Shown here: positions 51,401 through 62,645 of the stretch, piece by piece | How positions within the stretch are numbered: the stretch's first letter is position 1 | Layout of the letters: every line of letters starts with the position of its first letter | Assembly (NCBI GenBank): GCA_036345935.2 | Contig: JADWOT020000002.1 | Span: 5,133,107 to 5,197,106 of the forward strand | Length of the DNA stretch: 64,000 nucleotides | DNA from: Taenia hydatigena | Lineage: Eukaryota; Platyhelminthes; Cestoda; Cyclophyllidea; Taeniidae | Reading direction: 5' to 3' | Translations under genes and position numbers: made by a program | The notes under the pieces: generated by a model | What the model saw: the letters and a program-made list of their open reading frames with translations, nothing else | What the model was told of the DNA's origin: nothing | The model's database searches: none

Positions 51401-52475
51401 AGGAATTATTGCTAAACTCATTATCAACACAAAATGCTTAGTCTTACATCCTGAAGCTAAATGCAATGCCCACAACCCATCTATTTGCCTCACTTAACCT
51501 AAAATGCGTAGTATTTTGCCATGATGTTAAGAGCATGTCTTCACTTGACAACCGAGTTGGTGCTTGTACACGACAGTGGTGCGCATTTGGAGAGCGGTAC
51601 TGCCGATGGGCTGGGGACTGAAAGCGGCTTCGTGGTAGTGATGGCGATACTGTGTGTCGAATGTGTGGTGAAGGTAAACAAGTGGGTACGTTTGCCAAAT
51701 CTAAATGCATTAAGCCTGGGGGTAAAGCAGGTGGTGAGATAAGCAAGGCGGTGAGAGGCAGAGGTTTGGAAATTATGCTTGCGAAGAAATCAGTATCCCA
51801 TTTCTTCCATGTGAATTGGGCACGGTTAGCATTGATATAGCTCGGACTGTGAATAAGAACTGACATTGTTTGACTGAACCTACACGGGCTGTGAGGAAGG
51901 GCGGAGGCAGGCATAGAGTAAAAGTAGGTGAAGTAGAGGGCACTAGCGCACTATTAGTTGGCATCGTAACGGTTGTCTAGCTAGACAACACGCATCGAGC
52001 TCAACAAATCTAGGCTAGGATTTGCTACGTCAGGCATTCCATGCTATGCAAAGACAAGCTAACCACGCCAAGTTTTTGGCCATCGTGTCACGCCACTTTG
52101 GCCACTTTGGCACTCAATGTGGCCCATAAAATGCAGCAGAATGTGACCCTGTCTCTGCACGTTCGCCAATGCACTACTCCGAATTTTCGACTCCGTGCAT
52201 GAGGCTGCAATTAGAGGCCTTCCCTCCCACTCTCACTGCCTTCGTTGCTGTCACCTCTCTCCACGACATTGTAGACCACGCACATGGGAGGGAAACTATT
52301 GTTCCGCTTTTAAATGCATTGAATGCAGACAGATGGCTCCCTCCTACCCCGTTCTACTCACAGGCATGGGGTTGACGGGCGGCACGACAGTGCAAGAGAG
52401 AAGGAATCGCTCCCAATATTTTCACACAATATTGTTTGCCGTGTCCTTGTTCGCTTCGTGATTTTACCAAAACTG
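51400..52475 (-). repeat. A element, left inverted copy
   Basis: The minus strand of 52475-51400 aligns closely with the plus strand of 57205-58300. Matching landmarks are the cctcccac/ctctcactgcctt stretch, the palindrome at 51972-51989, and the terminal aattattgctaaactcattatcaac. Equivalent frames translate alike in both copies (for example 51964-51773 minus and 57753-57944 plus) simply because the DNA is similar. I see no convincing protein. Confidence 0.9.
51972..51989. other. Perfect 18-bp palindrome inside A element
   Basis: GTTGTCTAGCTAGACAAC is its own reverse complement. The right A copy keeps it with one change (57728-57745, GTTGTCTAGTTAGACAAC). Confidence 0.95.
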
Positions 52476-54219
52476 TACTGATTGATTTGTTGCGCATTTG
52501 TTTTCTGCGTTTCTTCTTATTCTGATGGTTGGTTTACTAACAAGTGAGGTCAAAGGATTGTTAAAAGTGAGTGTCTCGTCTTTTGCAACTGGTTGCAACG
52601 CCTGCGCGCGTTTATACGTGTTGATTTCAGCTAACGCATGGTATAATGTGATGGAAGAACTGTCGATTAGACGCGTTTGCTCTTCTTTGCATCTGTTTTC
52701 GGTGTGCTCGTGATGCTTTGATTAGCTCGAAGAGTGGATTTATTCGTGCTCTTGTAGGAATATGGTGCTAGTAATTGTGTTCTCACCTTTACAAAGAAGA
52801 CATGGCTTCTACGCTTTTCGTTGGCACACATACGAGTGGTATGTGTTCCATATCCCCAAATCATTGTTAGCACGACTACTGTTGGTATTCAAGGCAATAA
52901 AGGTGGTGAAGGACGGTTGTGCATACTGGCTACGGAGAAGGGATAGACTCGTTGGACCAACTAACTACAGTTGGCGTGATTTTGCAGGTAGAACAATCAC
53001 TGGTGCTACTTGGGTCGTGTTTTCTGCGTTGCTTTCGATGTGGCCTCATAGCCATTAGTAAATTTTGGAAGAGTAAGCGCGGACTAAGGGCCAGAAGTTG
53101 ATATCAAGGGGAATCGTTGGGTTCAGTCCTGCCTTGTGGTGTCGAGTTTTCGGTTGCTTGTGAGGAGGAAAAAGAGGGAGAAGAAGAGCATGACACTATG
53201 TAAAGCCAAGTACTTGGCAAGTTCTCTTTCTCAGCTTGTCTTCCAAAAATGGAGCCTTATTCACTACAGCATCATTCTTTCCTTGTTTTAATAACTTTAC
53301 ACCTATCCACCTGCTTAACATATCGCCAGGACAATTTTAGTCAATCCCCAACCCCATTCTTCAGCGCAAGGAACGAAGGATAAAAGAGAACACAATGGAT
53401 AGGGGAGTATCTGTGTGTGTGGTGCTTTTGCTGTGTACTCGGACTTTCCCTGACAAGTCTAGATGAAATGGACGTCATCTTACACAATAGGAGTAATATG
53501 GAGCACAAGAGTTGAAGGGACGCAAAGGAATAAGCGTCATTACCTTTACCATTCAAATTTTCATCATTCGTAACCTTTTGAATCACGTAGCCATTGTCGA
53601 CTTGAGTTAGTGGTTGACCAAAGTGATGGAAGAGGCGTTGCCGTCTGAGAAAAGCGGTTTACACTTAACCAATATAGCTCACAGCCTCGCTGATGTGGTG
53701 ATTGCCATGGGATCGCTCTCTTCTGATTTGATCGTTCCAGCTCAATCCTCTCTTGACACAAACAAGGAGGACTGCTACTGGTGCGCAAAGAAGGGTTTGT
53801 TGTGAATAACAATGGAGGATGTTAATAGACCAAATAAGTGAAACTTTGATCTGGCCCTAACTTAAGGAGAGGCAGCAAGGCTGACGTTGAATGGAGGAAT
53901 TCGAAATTTTACACAAGCTTGTCAGCGGCGTTTGTTGGTGCAGAAAATAGGCATCACCCTTGACTGGTCCAAAGGGGTCATACTGCAAATGCACTAGTTT
54001 GATTTAATTGAGTAAGTAGGTGCATGTATGCGACACACCACCAGACACAAAAATGAAGGACTTGATAGGTGCGAAACCTTCCACTTTAAGCCATAATCTA
54101 CTACTTGATACTCACAAACTCGTTTGTACTTGGACAGGAAATCACTCAGGAAGCATCCGGATTCATACGACGCATGCCCAAGCGGCAGAACCTTTATAAA
54201 ATAAAGCGAGCCGAGCAAA
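52476..54219. other. Spacer between A element and R1/B block, no recognisable gene
   Basis: Open frames at 52498-52713 and 52762-53058 (+, 98 codons, tryptophan-rich) and 53614-53805 (+) have no family signature. Confidence 0.45.
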
Positions 54220-54625
54220 TGATATATGAGTGTTTACGTGGGAGACACCCATTGCCAAAGAAACAGATTTAAGCTATTGCACTTTAGTTGAACCCTTTCT
54301 TTCTTATCCTACCTGTCACCTCCCTTCTTCTACTTACGCCCAACAAGTAGTAAAAGTAATTAGCTCCCCCTTTCCATTCTTTCATCTTCTCCTCTCCCCA
54401 ACGCCATTCAGTCATCATCGCTGACGTCTCATTTCTCCTTTTCTTAATCCCCTTCTTCACCAACCGGATAACAAGAAGAGTTAGCTGGCACGAACAGGCC
54501 AGGTAGCGAGAGCGTTTCACACACCATCGCCTTCTCTGCTCTCTACGCAGTATTTACTCGCTCGCCTTCCTCCTGCTTACTCGCTTGCACCACATCCAAT
54601 CCGTCCGTCAATCATTGGTTGGGTG

Positions 54626-54671
54626 GTTGGATGGATGGATGAGTAGATGGATGAATGTGGATGTGGATGAA
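54626..54671 (+). repeat. GGAT-rich simple repeat
   Basis: Imperfect tandem ggat/gatg units. In the inverted partner (59700-59760) the matching stretch has become a gcc/gac-rich tract. Confidence 0.8.
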
Positions 54672-54693
54672 GTGCGTGCGGCTGTGCTAAACC

Positions 54694-54710
54694 ACCTGGT
54701 TGATCCTGCC
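54694..54710 (+). other. 17-base identity to the 5' end of eukaryotic 18S rRNA
   Basis: ACCTGGTTGATCCTGCC equals the conserved beginning of nuclear small-subunit rRNA, but the following bases (gaaaaacg) do not continue it. No further rRNA sequence is present, so this is not an rRNA gene. Confidence 0.85.
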
Positions 54711-55300
54711 GAAAAACGCTGTGGTGCCAGGTGGCGCTGATGAAGACATTACAATAAAGTAATGCCACTGATGGGTCCGTAAGTGGATCACATGACTGAT
54801 CTCTCTTTCCTATGTTGCTCTTTTCGTCCACATTGTGTTGTCATTTGTGATGCAATATTTTGTCTACAGGTGGTTTTTTAAGTTGACACGACTTATTAAC
54901 TACCGCCTACGCTAAAATTATCTTGCATCTTTTTATTGGTTTATTCATTTTTGATGCTCCTGTGAATTTATTTATTGGCACTGACACATCAAATAACCCC
55001 ATCAGTATAGTCTAGGAGCCCATATTGATTGCATGCATAGTTGTCTGAACGGTAGTGATGCAATTCTAACGAATGATTTTTGGGTCGAACTGCCTTCTTC
55101 TGCGGAGATTTTTTCTGATTTAATGACCTATCTGTAATTTGATCGGTTTGGGTGGCTTGACTTTGGTTCAGAATATCTAGACCCAAGGTTATTTCACAGC
55201 TCGCACACGCGGACGCACTTCTGCTCCTCCCAATTTCCTTTACGGCCTCTCTCATATCCCATCCATTCGCCCACGCACTCACCCACACGCATTCACCCAC

Positions 55301-55316
55301 TACTACTACTACTACC
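55301..55316 (+). repeat. CTA trinucleotide microsatellite
   Basis: Five consecutive cta units in the R1 block. Confidence 0.9.
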
Positions 55317-57204
55317 ACCTGCACTCATTACTCACCCACTCTCACCACCACACATGCGTATTTGGCTGCCTTCTCTCTGCCGCTCCTCTATACCTTAGTT
55401 GCCTCTCTCTTTAAACACCATTCATCTGGTAAATTACATTTAACATCCTTCCATGCATTCGATCTTCCGACCATTTACACTTTTTCTTTCCATGCACCTC
55501 TCCCATTCCAGCACCGCCACCACCGCAACTACCTATAATCTACTAGCGGATGCCCCACTACTCCTATCTCCACCCATTCAGCTTTCATTCTCCCTTTTCT
55601 TTTTTCCTCTTTTTATTCACTATTTACATTTTATTTGTTTTATTCTACTTCTCTTCTACTTTCCTTCTCTCTTTCTCACCTTTTCTTCGTTCATTTATCT
55701 AACAACCTACTTTAATTGGCGACCTCCCAGTCATTCTAGCCATATTACTCAATGCACGCACAAACTCTCTCCGGATCCTTTTCATACATCTCCACCACCG
55801 ACAGCAATATTTACATCTTACTATTGGATCTACTGACCCCCTTCCCAACAATTGCTTATAGAATGCTAATGGACGTTCTTCCCTTCTGCCTGTTCCACTT
55901 CTGTTACATGTGCCTTCGCCTCTCTCCCTCACACCCCATCTCACTATTTCTTCCCACCACCCTCCTACCTTCATTGCTTGTGCAACGTTTCTTACCTCAC
56001 TCTTCTTCCCTTCTTTCATTCCCACCAAATACTGTTCCATTGATAAGCATTAAATTTACTTCCACCGCACTCATGCATTCTCACCTTCTTTCTTTCACTT
56101 TTTCTTCCTTCCATTTCTACATTCTTTGCAGGCATCTCCTTTTCCTTTTCCACACTTCTATTCCCATTTACGAGTTACTAACAGTAAAAAAGGACTTTTT
56201 ATTTCAGCGCTAAGCTAGGCTCCCCATTCTCCCTCCTTCTCCTATCATTATTTCTGTGTGTCACCACGTACTTATAAAAGCAAGCTCATTGTTTCCGTTC
56301 GAAGGCTACTCATGAATTCATTAAGCCTATAATCTCATTTCATCTTTTACCGTCGCATGTGCATGACAAACATATAGTCACGTCCATTTTACCTATTATC
56401 CATCTCCATTATCATTATTCCTCAAGCAGATTTTCATTTCATTGCTTTCTTATAATTAATCATAAGTAGTGTATATTTTCCCCTTCCTTATTCATTTTAT
56501 CTTTTCAAGGCATGTTTTACCAACTTTACCGTTTCCTATTCAAAATCTTACAACTGCTAGCATTAGTGATAGACTCATGCATGGATACACCCATGCACAT
56601 ACATCACTGCCCTTCCTCGCCATTCCATTTGAAGTTCTCCATTCCATCCTCCACTCTTCCTCATCGACACCACTCGACCTACCTCCATTGGCAAGGCCGA
56701 ACGCTCGCCTTCCTCCACAACAATCTTTCTCTCTTGCTTATTTTACTTTATCCTTTTTATTGCCGCAGATAACTCCACTTCTAAAGAAATTCCATGCACA
56801 AAATTTTACAAAATTTTTAAACTCGCAACGCAACACGATTTATTCCTTTTTACGCGCAAACCATGCTGCGCTACACCGCATTCAATTTAACTTTATTGTT
56901 GCCTTTTCTAGTGCACCAACGTGATCCACGTAAAAATTGTAAATTTACATGGCTTTCAGCCTTTAAAAATTATTGAAAGCCTATATCACAAATTGTCTAA
57001 TTTTAGCCATTTGGCGCGTTGGCAGTTCGGAAGGAAGTACTTGGGTAGAACCTCAAGTGCACTAGAGCTGACTAGCTGAAGATCAGATAAAGCCTTTCCT
57101 TCTTTCCACTCACCTCATTGAGGTGGATAAGGACTTATTTAAACCAGTTTTAGCGGCCCGTCTTAACCTGGTATATCTTCATAGTTACAAGCTGCAACAC
57201 AGGC

Positions 57205-58300
57205 AACCCTACTAGTCTTGGTAAAATCAAGAAGCGGACGAGGACACGGCAAACAATACTGTGTGAAAGTATTGGGAGCGATTCCTTCTCTCTTGCACTG
57301 TCCTGCCACCCGTCAATCCCATGCCTGTGAGTAGAACGGGGTAGGAGGGAGCCATCTGTCTGCATTCAATGCATTTAAAAGCGGAACAATAGTTTCCCTC
57401 CCATGTGCGTGGTCTACAATGTCGTGGATAGAGGTGACAGCGACAAAGGCAGTGAGAGTGGGAGGGAAAGCCTCAAATTGCAGCCTTATGCATGGAGTCA
57501 AAATTCAGAGTGGTGCATTGGCGAACGTGCTGAGGCAGGGTCAAATTCTGCTGCATTTTATGGGCCGCATTGAGTGCCACCTTGAATAAAACGCCAATAC
57601 TCTATTCTTCCTAGCCAAAGTGCCGTGACACGATGGCCAAAGACTTGGCGTGGCTTAGCTTGTCTTTGCATAGCATGGAAAGCCTGGCGTAGCAAATCCT
57701 AGCTTCGACTTGTTGAGCTCGATGCGTGTTGTCTAGTTAGACAACCGTTACGATGCCAACTAATAGTGCGCCAGTGCCCTCTACTTCACCTACTTTTACT
57801 CTATGCCTGCCTCCGCCCTTCCTCACAGCCCGTGTAGGTTCAGTCAAACAATGTCAGTTCTTATTCACAGTCCGAGCTATATCAATGCCAACCGTGCCCA
57901 ATTCACATGGAAGAAATCGGATACTGATTTCTTCGCAAACATAACTTCCTACCCACTACCTCTCACCGCCTTGCTTATCTCACCATCTGCTTTACGTCCC
58001 AGCTTAATGCATTTAGATTTGGCAATGATGCCCACCCATTTACCATCACCATACATTCGCACACGATATTGCCATCACCATCCTCCTTACTACCACGAAG
58101 CCTCTTTCAGTCTCCAGCCCATTGGCAGTATCGTGTACAAGCACCATCTCGTTTGCCGAGTGAAGGCATGCTCTTAACAACATGGCAAAATATCACACAT
58201 TGTGGGTTAAGTGAGGCAAATAGATGAATTGTGGGCATTGCATTTAGCTTCAGGATCTAAGGCTAAGCATTCTGTGTTGATGATGAGTTTAACAATAATT
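57205..58300 (+). repeat. A element, right inverted copy
   Basis: The reverse-complement partner of 51400-52475. It differs by scattered substitutions and a short extra stretch near 57580-57610 (aataaaacgccaatactctattcttcctag region) that is absent on the left. Confidence 0.9.
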
Positions 58301-58839
58301 CCTGTCTCTCAAATTGTTATTTTTGCTCCAGGCATGCTAAGGATCAAATTTGGTTGTTTCGAAACAAACGATCTTTTGCACGAACGAGATTTGACACGTT
58401 TTGTTTGAATGAAGTTGCGTTAAATAAACACCTGCCTGTGCGCCAAGCAGCAGACATCCAATAAATAAACTTTCTGGCTAGATAGTGCTGATGTGGTAAT
58501 TGACATCTGTTAATCTGGTTAAATATAGCGAATTCCACATTTACATCTCATTATTCCAACTGTCTTTATATATTTATCCTTCACTTATTTGTCTTCTTTC
58601 CATGCATATTCTGCTGCTGGGGTCAGTACTGTCGACGTCCAATAATTCGACCTAAAATACATTTATTTGCTTGTTTTGAATTTTTCGTAGTCAAAGTGTG
58701 CTCGAAATGGTCAGGAAAGGCCAAATTCTACCATCTAACTGCCTTCAAATCGTCGCTCTTTTCTCCATCAATGCAAAATGATAAGATATCAAGCATACAA
58801 ATTTAAACCTCACCATCGCCCTCTTCACGTCCTGTGAGC

Positions 58840-59345
58840 AAGCCTGGCCTGGTGACGTTAGCACTTTTCTGCCTGCCTTACCTTAGCCTAGCGTAGCATG
58901 CTCAGCCTTGTGTCAGTTTGCTTGGTGCTGGTTGGCTATTCAGATAATCACTGCATTTTTAAACAATAGTGGGCTTGCGCTCCTTACTCCATCTCCTACA
59001 TGTTTGACTTTGCCTTTCATCTTGGCCATTGTAGGGCCAGTCAAGTACTTGCAGCTCGCAGGCACAGTCGGAGCTGTATCAATACAGACCACAAGATTTC
59101 GCGCACATTCAACACTTTATGCGCTACCTGTCACCGCCTATCTTTCCCCGCCATTCTCTTCGCCTCCTTACTTGATGTATCAAGACTCGACAGAAGTACC
59201 CACTCACTCACTATCGCAATACATTGTCCACACAGCACCATCCGCACCATTTCCCTTGTTGCCACTAAGCCTCTTCAAATCACTAGCACTCTCATCCTCT
59301 ACTGACCGGCTCCACAGTAGTATCACGCTCCGCAATGCACTTATG
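58840..59345 (+). repeat. A element, diverged third copy
   Basis: It lies in the same orientation as, and just downstream of, the right A copy. Alignable stretches include tactccatctcctacatgtttgactttgcc (compare cttcacctacttttactctatgcc) and ggccagtcaag / ggttcagtcaaa. It is clearly older than the other two. Confidence 0.6.
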
Positions 59346-59589
59346 CTACTATAGTGAACATTCATCTGGACTTCAAGATTAGCACTTATTAATAGCAGCC
59401 ACAACAAACCCAAGCTCCTTCGCACTGCCCACGATCTTTGCACATCTCATTGCTTCATTCGTCAAAACGCGACAGAGATGCTGTCTTAACTACCACTACA
59501 ACACATTGCTCACGGAATACCAAAGTCATCATACTTTCCAACATCATCAACCTTCATTCAGTGTCTAGGAGGTCTTGTGATCCACCCAC

Positions 59590-60060
59590 GAGCCCACCAG
59601 TGGCAATGATTTTTGCGGTTTCTCCATCAGCGCAACTTAATACCACGGCGTGTATCAGCGGAATCAACCAGATGGTTTATCACAGTCGCACGCACTTCTT
59701 TCACATCCACCCACCCACTCGCCCATCCATCCAACCGCCGGCCGACCGGTCGACCGACCAATGTTTGACGGACGGATTGGGTGTGCTGCGAGCGAGTAAG
59801 CAAGAGGAGGAGCGAGCGAGTAAATACTGCGTAGGGGGCAGAAAAGGCGGTGGTGAGTGAAACCCTCTTGCTGCCTACCTGTCCACATGGCCTGTTCGTG
59901 CCAGTTAACTCTTCTTGTTATTTGGTTGGTGAAAAAGAGGTGTAGGAAGAGGAGAAATGAGACACCAGCAATGATGTCTAAGTGAGAGGAGGAAGAGAAA
60001 AAGGGATGAAATTAAGGGAAGGCGAGAGTTTGTCCTAGTCGATGGGTACGACTTGAAGGG
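59590..60060 (-). repeat. B element, right copy
   Basis: The reverse-complement partner of 54340-54840. The position matching the 18S-like 17-mer reads with three differences here. Confidence 0.8.
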
Positions 60061-60129
60061 CGTAAGTATGTGACAGATAGGATAAAAATGGTCAAATCAA
60101 AGTATAATAGCCTAAATTTGTGCAAGGAA

Positions 60130-60295
60130 TGCGCAACTAAAGAAGGAAATGAGGAAAGGAAGGCAAGTCCTTAGGAATGTTAGGAAGTGTAGGTGGTAGA
60201 GTTTGCATGGACATGGGAGCTGAGCAGGTAGGCCCTACTCTGTCTGTTGTAACGCGTCTTTCTTTTCTCATCATCGAATAAGAACTGCCCTTGCT
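60130..60295 (-). repeat. R1 repeat family, core module
   Basis: It contains gtaggtggtagagtttgcatg followed about 80 bases later by ctcatcatcgaataagaactg. The same pair is found at 34474-34560 (diverged) and 35692-35789, and its second half at 62380-62437. Confidence 0.7.
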
Positions 60296-61379
60296 AACTT
60301 CACAAACATAGTCGACTGCTGATGCACCGTATTTTCCGTTTCTTTTTCAGCCGCTGCTGCACTTCTAGGCAGGAAAGTGACTTTGAGTACTTGTTGGCGT
60401 CTAATAAACTCATTACCAGATGTGACTGGCGAGATCCTCTCCTCTGTTCCATTCCCTCTACTTCCATATGAACGTCTGTCTCAACTGCCTTGTGGCACAG
60501 GCCTCTGCCTTTTTGTTAGTTGAAATACATTTTTTGCATCCGTTAATAAATTTGCGAGGTAAGCATGTAATACTTTGTTTGTTTGGACTACTGGTTTCGG
60601 TCAGGGTCACAGAAGTGCCATGTTGCCCTAGCTGCGTAGGATAGCCTCAGGGCCATGCCAGCAGCCCATTTCCCTCTGTCTGTTGAATATATATATATAT
60701 ATTCTACTTTAGTATTCTGCCTTCTTTTGCTTCAAGGGATTCTCGGAGCGCTACAAAATGCACAAGCAGGACAAGTTACTCTGCCAGTGTAAATAAGAAA
60801 ATGGGCAATAAATGATGTGTACAAACGCATGCAAAATATTTGCAGACTTATGCACAGGAAATTATGCGCGGTTGCAATACTTTTAGATGATTTATCGTTG
60901 CTGGTATATTCTGGACATGTAATAACATGGCCGTGCGTTTTGCAACATAATTTATTGGCTACATTTATTGAAACCTCTATGCAGCAACAACTTTCTTTTG
61001 TTCACAATAATTGTAATAGTTTCTAATGCTTCTTCTTTTTGCCCATTTCAATTGGTTAACTGCAGCACAAAGGCCGTTCAAGGTTGTGAATGTACGACTG
61101 ACTTGTGTCTTGCGGCGTGGTGTGTATTTATGCCTTTTTCATTCAGATAGGTAGTTTTACTGATGGTTGAGGACCTAATATTCCTATAAAGCAAGTATCT
61201 CCTCTTTCGTGGCTCAAGACGGCAACAAAACGGGTTGTTTTATTGCCTGTGCACACTCATTCGGGGTAGTTCGTAGCCGATAAATGAAAGCGTGAGTGGA
61301 TGTGCAAGAACTGTCGATTTGACAACATTGCGGTTAAAGTCGAGGCGTATTTAAGACACATGGGTTGAGTTTAAATGCG
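60296..61379. other. Spacer without recognisable gene
   Basis: Contains a dinucleotide microsatellite at 60687-60702 and open frames of 60-70 codons with no family signature. Confidence 0.5.
60687..60702. repeat. AT dinucleotide microsatellite
   Basis: Eight consecutive AT units. Confidence 0.95.
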
Positions 61380-62645
61380 CACTCCAAAAGATGGGGAGGA
61401 GGACTGTGGATCACGCACAAGGCTGAGACGGCACTAGCTAAAATATGGCTACCCAAGTGACCGTAAGCAATACTGAGAAAGAAACAAACAACTGCAAAGC
61501 CTGCGTTTGGTGAATCGCTAACACTAATCATACCGTAGCCAAGTTAATTGCAATCATCTGACTGCAGCACCTCATGGAAAAGAGCAATGGTTGCTAGCAC
61601 GGTTGAGGAAAGGAACGCAAAACTGTTTGCGGCATGAGCGGAGAAGAAGAGAAATCGCGAATAAATGTGAGTGTGTGTCACATATATATGATGGGAAGCC
61701 GAAATTTAAAACATGGCTTGATGAAGACAAAGCATTATTCCGATAAAAGCAGCGACCTGTCAATCTATTTTTATTTTTGTTAAAAGTTGAATAACAAAAA
61801 TGTGAGTTCTGGGGGATTGTTAGGCGGCGGTGTTAGTGGTGTAGCTGTACTAAAAGAGATGTCGGATAGACTAGAGAAGAGGGCACAGTGGCGTAGGCAT
61901 TTATATAAAATGAAAGAAATAACGGTGATGGTGGTGAGGTTTTAGAGCGAAAATGGTAAATTGGTAGCACATATACGCGACATACATGTATAACGGTTCT
62001 ACGAATCACAAAAATTGTGGGATGAAACATCACCAAAAGAAAAAGTAGCCATTTAAAGGGATCTTTACTTTAAATGCCTGGCTACTCACCATAGCAGGTA
62101 AGTAGAAGAGAGAAGGACGAAATTAATGAATGAATGATGTCGCGATTGAGTGAAGGAGCGAAGGGCTTCTACCAATAGATTACAAGCAGTGGCGGTGGTG
62201 GTGGTAGGGTGGAAGAGGTGGCACGCGGTGGATTGTCTAAAAGGTGTGCTTAGCAGGTGGATGCGAATGAGTGAATGGGTAGGTGGGAGGGAGAGGGATG
62301 GCAAATGTACAGGTAAGCTCATCACTACTACTCGGAGGATGTGAGTAGAAGGGAAGCGAAAAAGAAGGAAAGCAAGATGAGTGGGGTAGGACTTACTCGG
62401 CTGTCAGCGCGCCCTTCCTCATGGGACGAAAACTGTGCAATTTGTCATGCCCCGATGACAGCTGTTCGAAAGAATTCGATCCGCCTAACTAAATGACGCT
62501 ATTTGCATAATTTTTGATTTTCCAAGAAGCCATGAAATTAAAATAAAAAATGCTTTCCAGCATGAGTCCCATGTAAAGCTTCGCCTTAGAACAGAATATC
62601 TACATGGCGCGAGGAATATGAGGCAGCTTCATGAAGTCAAATTAT
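61380..62645 (-). repeat. R1 repeat family, right-most copy
   Basis: The purine-rich plus strand matches 33290-34790 and 50150-51400. It includes gaagggcttctaccaatagattacaagcagtggcggtggtgg (compare 34156-34200), the actactcggaggatgtgagtag box and the end segment atatgaggcagcttcatgaa. Two diverged copies of the cacata(t)-type box lie at about 61675 and 61970. Confidence 0.75.

Larger units (their letters stand above)
54340..54840 (+). repeat. B element, left copy
   Basis: It aligns in inverted orientation with 59590-60060. Shared landmarks are agagttaactggcacgaacaggcc, gcagtatttactcgctcgc, the GGAT-rich stretch, and the ctggttgat segment. Confidence 0.8.
54220..56960 (+). repeat. R1 repeat family, copy with pyrimidine strand on +
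   Basis: The plus strand matches the minus strand of 37090-34960. The block tccaccgca/ttcttcc at 56040-56210 pairs with 36500-36680, and 56530-56740 pairs with 36040-35860. The pyrimidine bias gives long S/P/L/F-rich pseudo-frames (for example 153 codons at 55752-56213 and 151 at 56469-56924) that I do not regard as genes. Confidence 0.7.

Noticed and set aside
54694..54710. 18S rRNA gene
   Set aside because: Only 17 bases match; the adjoining rRNA sequence is absent on both sides.
55752..56924. Pair of about 150-codon plus-strand frames
   Set aside because: The same R1 low-complexity effect on the pyrimidine strand; no recognisable protein features.
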